Shown here in pieces: positions 4,654 to 5,140 of a stretch of DNA of 5,140 bases (within the stretch, counting starts at the first letter, position 1; each line of letters begins with the position of its first letter). The notes beneath the pieces are model-generated. The model worked only from the letters and a program-made list of their open reading frames with translations, ran no database searches and had not been told where the DNA came from. Made by a program: the position numbers and the translations under genes. The stretch comes from Ruminococcus sp. UBA3387 (GTDB lineage: Bacteria > Bacillota > Clostridia > Oscillospirales > Ruminococcaceae): positions 30,919-36,058 of the forward strand of contig DEPR01000074.1 of NCBI GenBank assembly GCA_002358895.1, read 5' to 3'.

Positions 4654-5140
4654 GATTTCACCGTCGTACAAATTGCTGCCACATATACTTTATCTGCACC
4701 CATTTCCTTTAGCAGTCTGATGCATTTTGACATTGTTGCACCTGTTGTGATTACATCATCGCAGATAAGAATGTTCTTACCCTTTATATCATTGTACTTA
4801 TTGTGAATATGATAAACGTTCTCTGCATTTTCCCTGCGTTGCTCACTGCTGAGCATATGCTGTTCTATATTGTTATGCTTACGTTGTAACAGTTTTCCGT
4901 TGAATGACTTACCCAATCTTTTACTCATATGTTTTGCAAAAACCTCAGCCTGGTTATATTTTCTGTCGAGAAGCTTTGTTTTGGACATAGGTACACAAGT
5001 AACCAGGTCTATATCATCAAAGGTCAGTTCTTCTGCCATAAAATCCACCAGGCAGATTGAAGCATACTCAGCGAAATTCACGCCGTTGGAATGCTTCAGC
5101 CCATAAATTCCGTCAACGGCTGTATCGTTATATGCAAATA
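4635..5140 (-). CDS. comF: ComF-family phosphoribosyltransferase, C-terminal part (cut by right window edge)
   Basis: The last 167 residues of a ComF-type protein. ComF proteins have a phosphoribosyltransferase fold and a role in DNA uptake in competent bacteria, but are present in many species not known to be competent. The PRPP-binding loop ILICDDVITTGATM is at about residues 123-136 of the visible part. The conserved ComF block VPMSKTKLLDRKYNQAEVFA (about 49-68) and the LSSEQRRENAENVY segment (about 96-109) are also clear. The frame stays open to the window edge (FAYNDTAVDGIYGLKH...), matching the family's region before the PRT core, so the true start and any N-terminal zinc-finger lie outside. 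An internal GTG at 5081 is not the start. The stop TGA (4637-4635) lies in the terminator stem shared with the convergent ABC operon. Confidence 0.92.
   Translation of the reverse strand, partial: FAYNDTAVDGIYGLKHSNGVNFAEYASICLVDFMAEELTFDDIDLVTCVPMSKTKLLDRKYNQAEVFAKHMSKRLGKSFNGKLLQRKHNNIEQHMLSSEQRRENAENVYHIHNKYNDIKGKNILICDDVITTGATMSKCIRLLKEMGADKVYVAAICTTVKSKNIGV

Noticed and set aside
4635..5081. ComF start at the GTG at 5081
   Set aside because: The frame stays open and family-like to the window edge, so the gene begins outside the window.

Overview
The window looks like chromosomal DNA from an AT-leaning, low-GC Gram-positive bacterium, most likely a gut-type Clostridia (Ruminococcaceae/Lachnospiraceae-like). 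The basis is strong AGGAGG-type ribosome binding sites, sigma-A-type promoters, tightly packed genes, a LytTR regulator and a LiaF-like protein. Species cannot be named from the sequence alone.

Left part (1-1350, minus strand): the feoA-feoB ferrous iron uptake operon. feoB is cut by the left edge, leaving its GTPase domain and the first membrane helix. feoA is complete once its start is placed at the ATG behind a perfect AGGAGG. feoA has a perfect consensus promoter (TTGACA-N17-TATAAT) and a leader of about 100 nt. Three copies of an 18-bp palindrome, AGTTAG-N6-CTAACT (one copy has a single arm mismatch), lie around this operon: one upstream of the promoter, one in the leader, and one between feoA and feoB. 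A shorter related palindrome sits just after the predicted transcription start. Together they look like the operator set of a metal-responsive repressor, possibly of the DtxR/MntR type, whose identity is not resolved here.

Middle (1445-4653, plus strand): a divergently transcribed four-gene operon. It encodes a stand-alone LytTR DNA-binding regulator (TTG start), a LiaF-like membrane protein with a beta-repeat C-terminus, an ABC ATPase and an ABC-2 permease. Spacing is 14 nt, 14 nt and then a 4-nt ATGA overlap, so the four are very likely co-transcribed. A promoter (TTTACA-N17-TATAAT) precedes it. Upstream of that is a 21-bp-period repeat (TTTTAAC twice) whose complement carries the GTTAA core typical of LytTR binding sites. 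The simplest reading is an autoregulated envelope-stress or export module: the LiaF-like protein senses or restrains, the LytTR protein regulates, and the ABC pair exports. The substrate is unknown.

Right part (4635-5140, minus strand): the 3' part of a ComF-family phosphoribosyltransferase gene, running off the right edge. It converges on the ABC operon, and its stop codon lies inside the stem of the shared, apparently bidirectional terminator.

The only long non-coding stretch is 1214-1552. It holds the divergent promoters, two of the 18-bp palindromes, the related short palindrome and the LytTR-like repeats. No RNA gene, CRISPR array or mobile element was seen.
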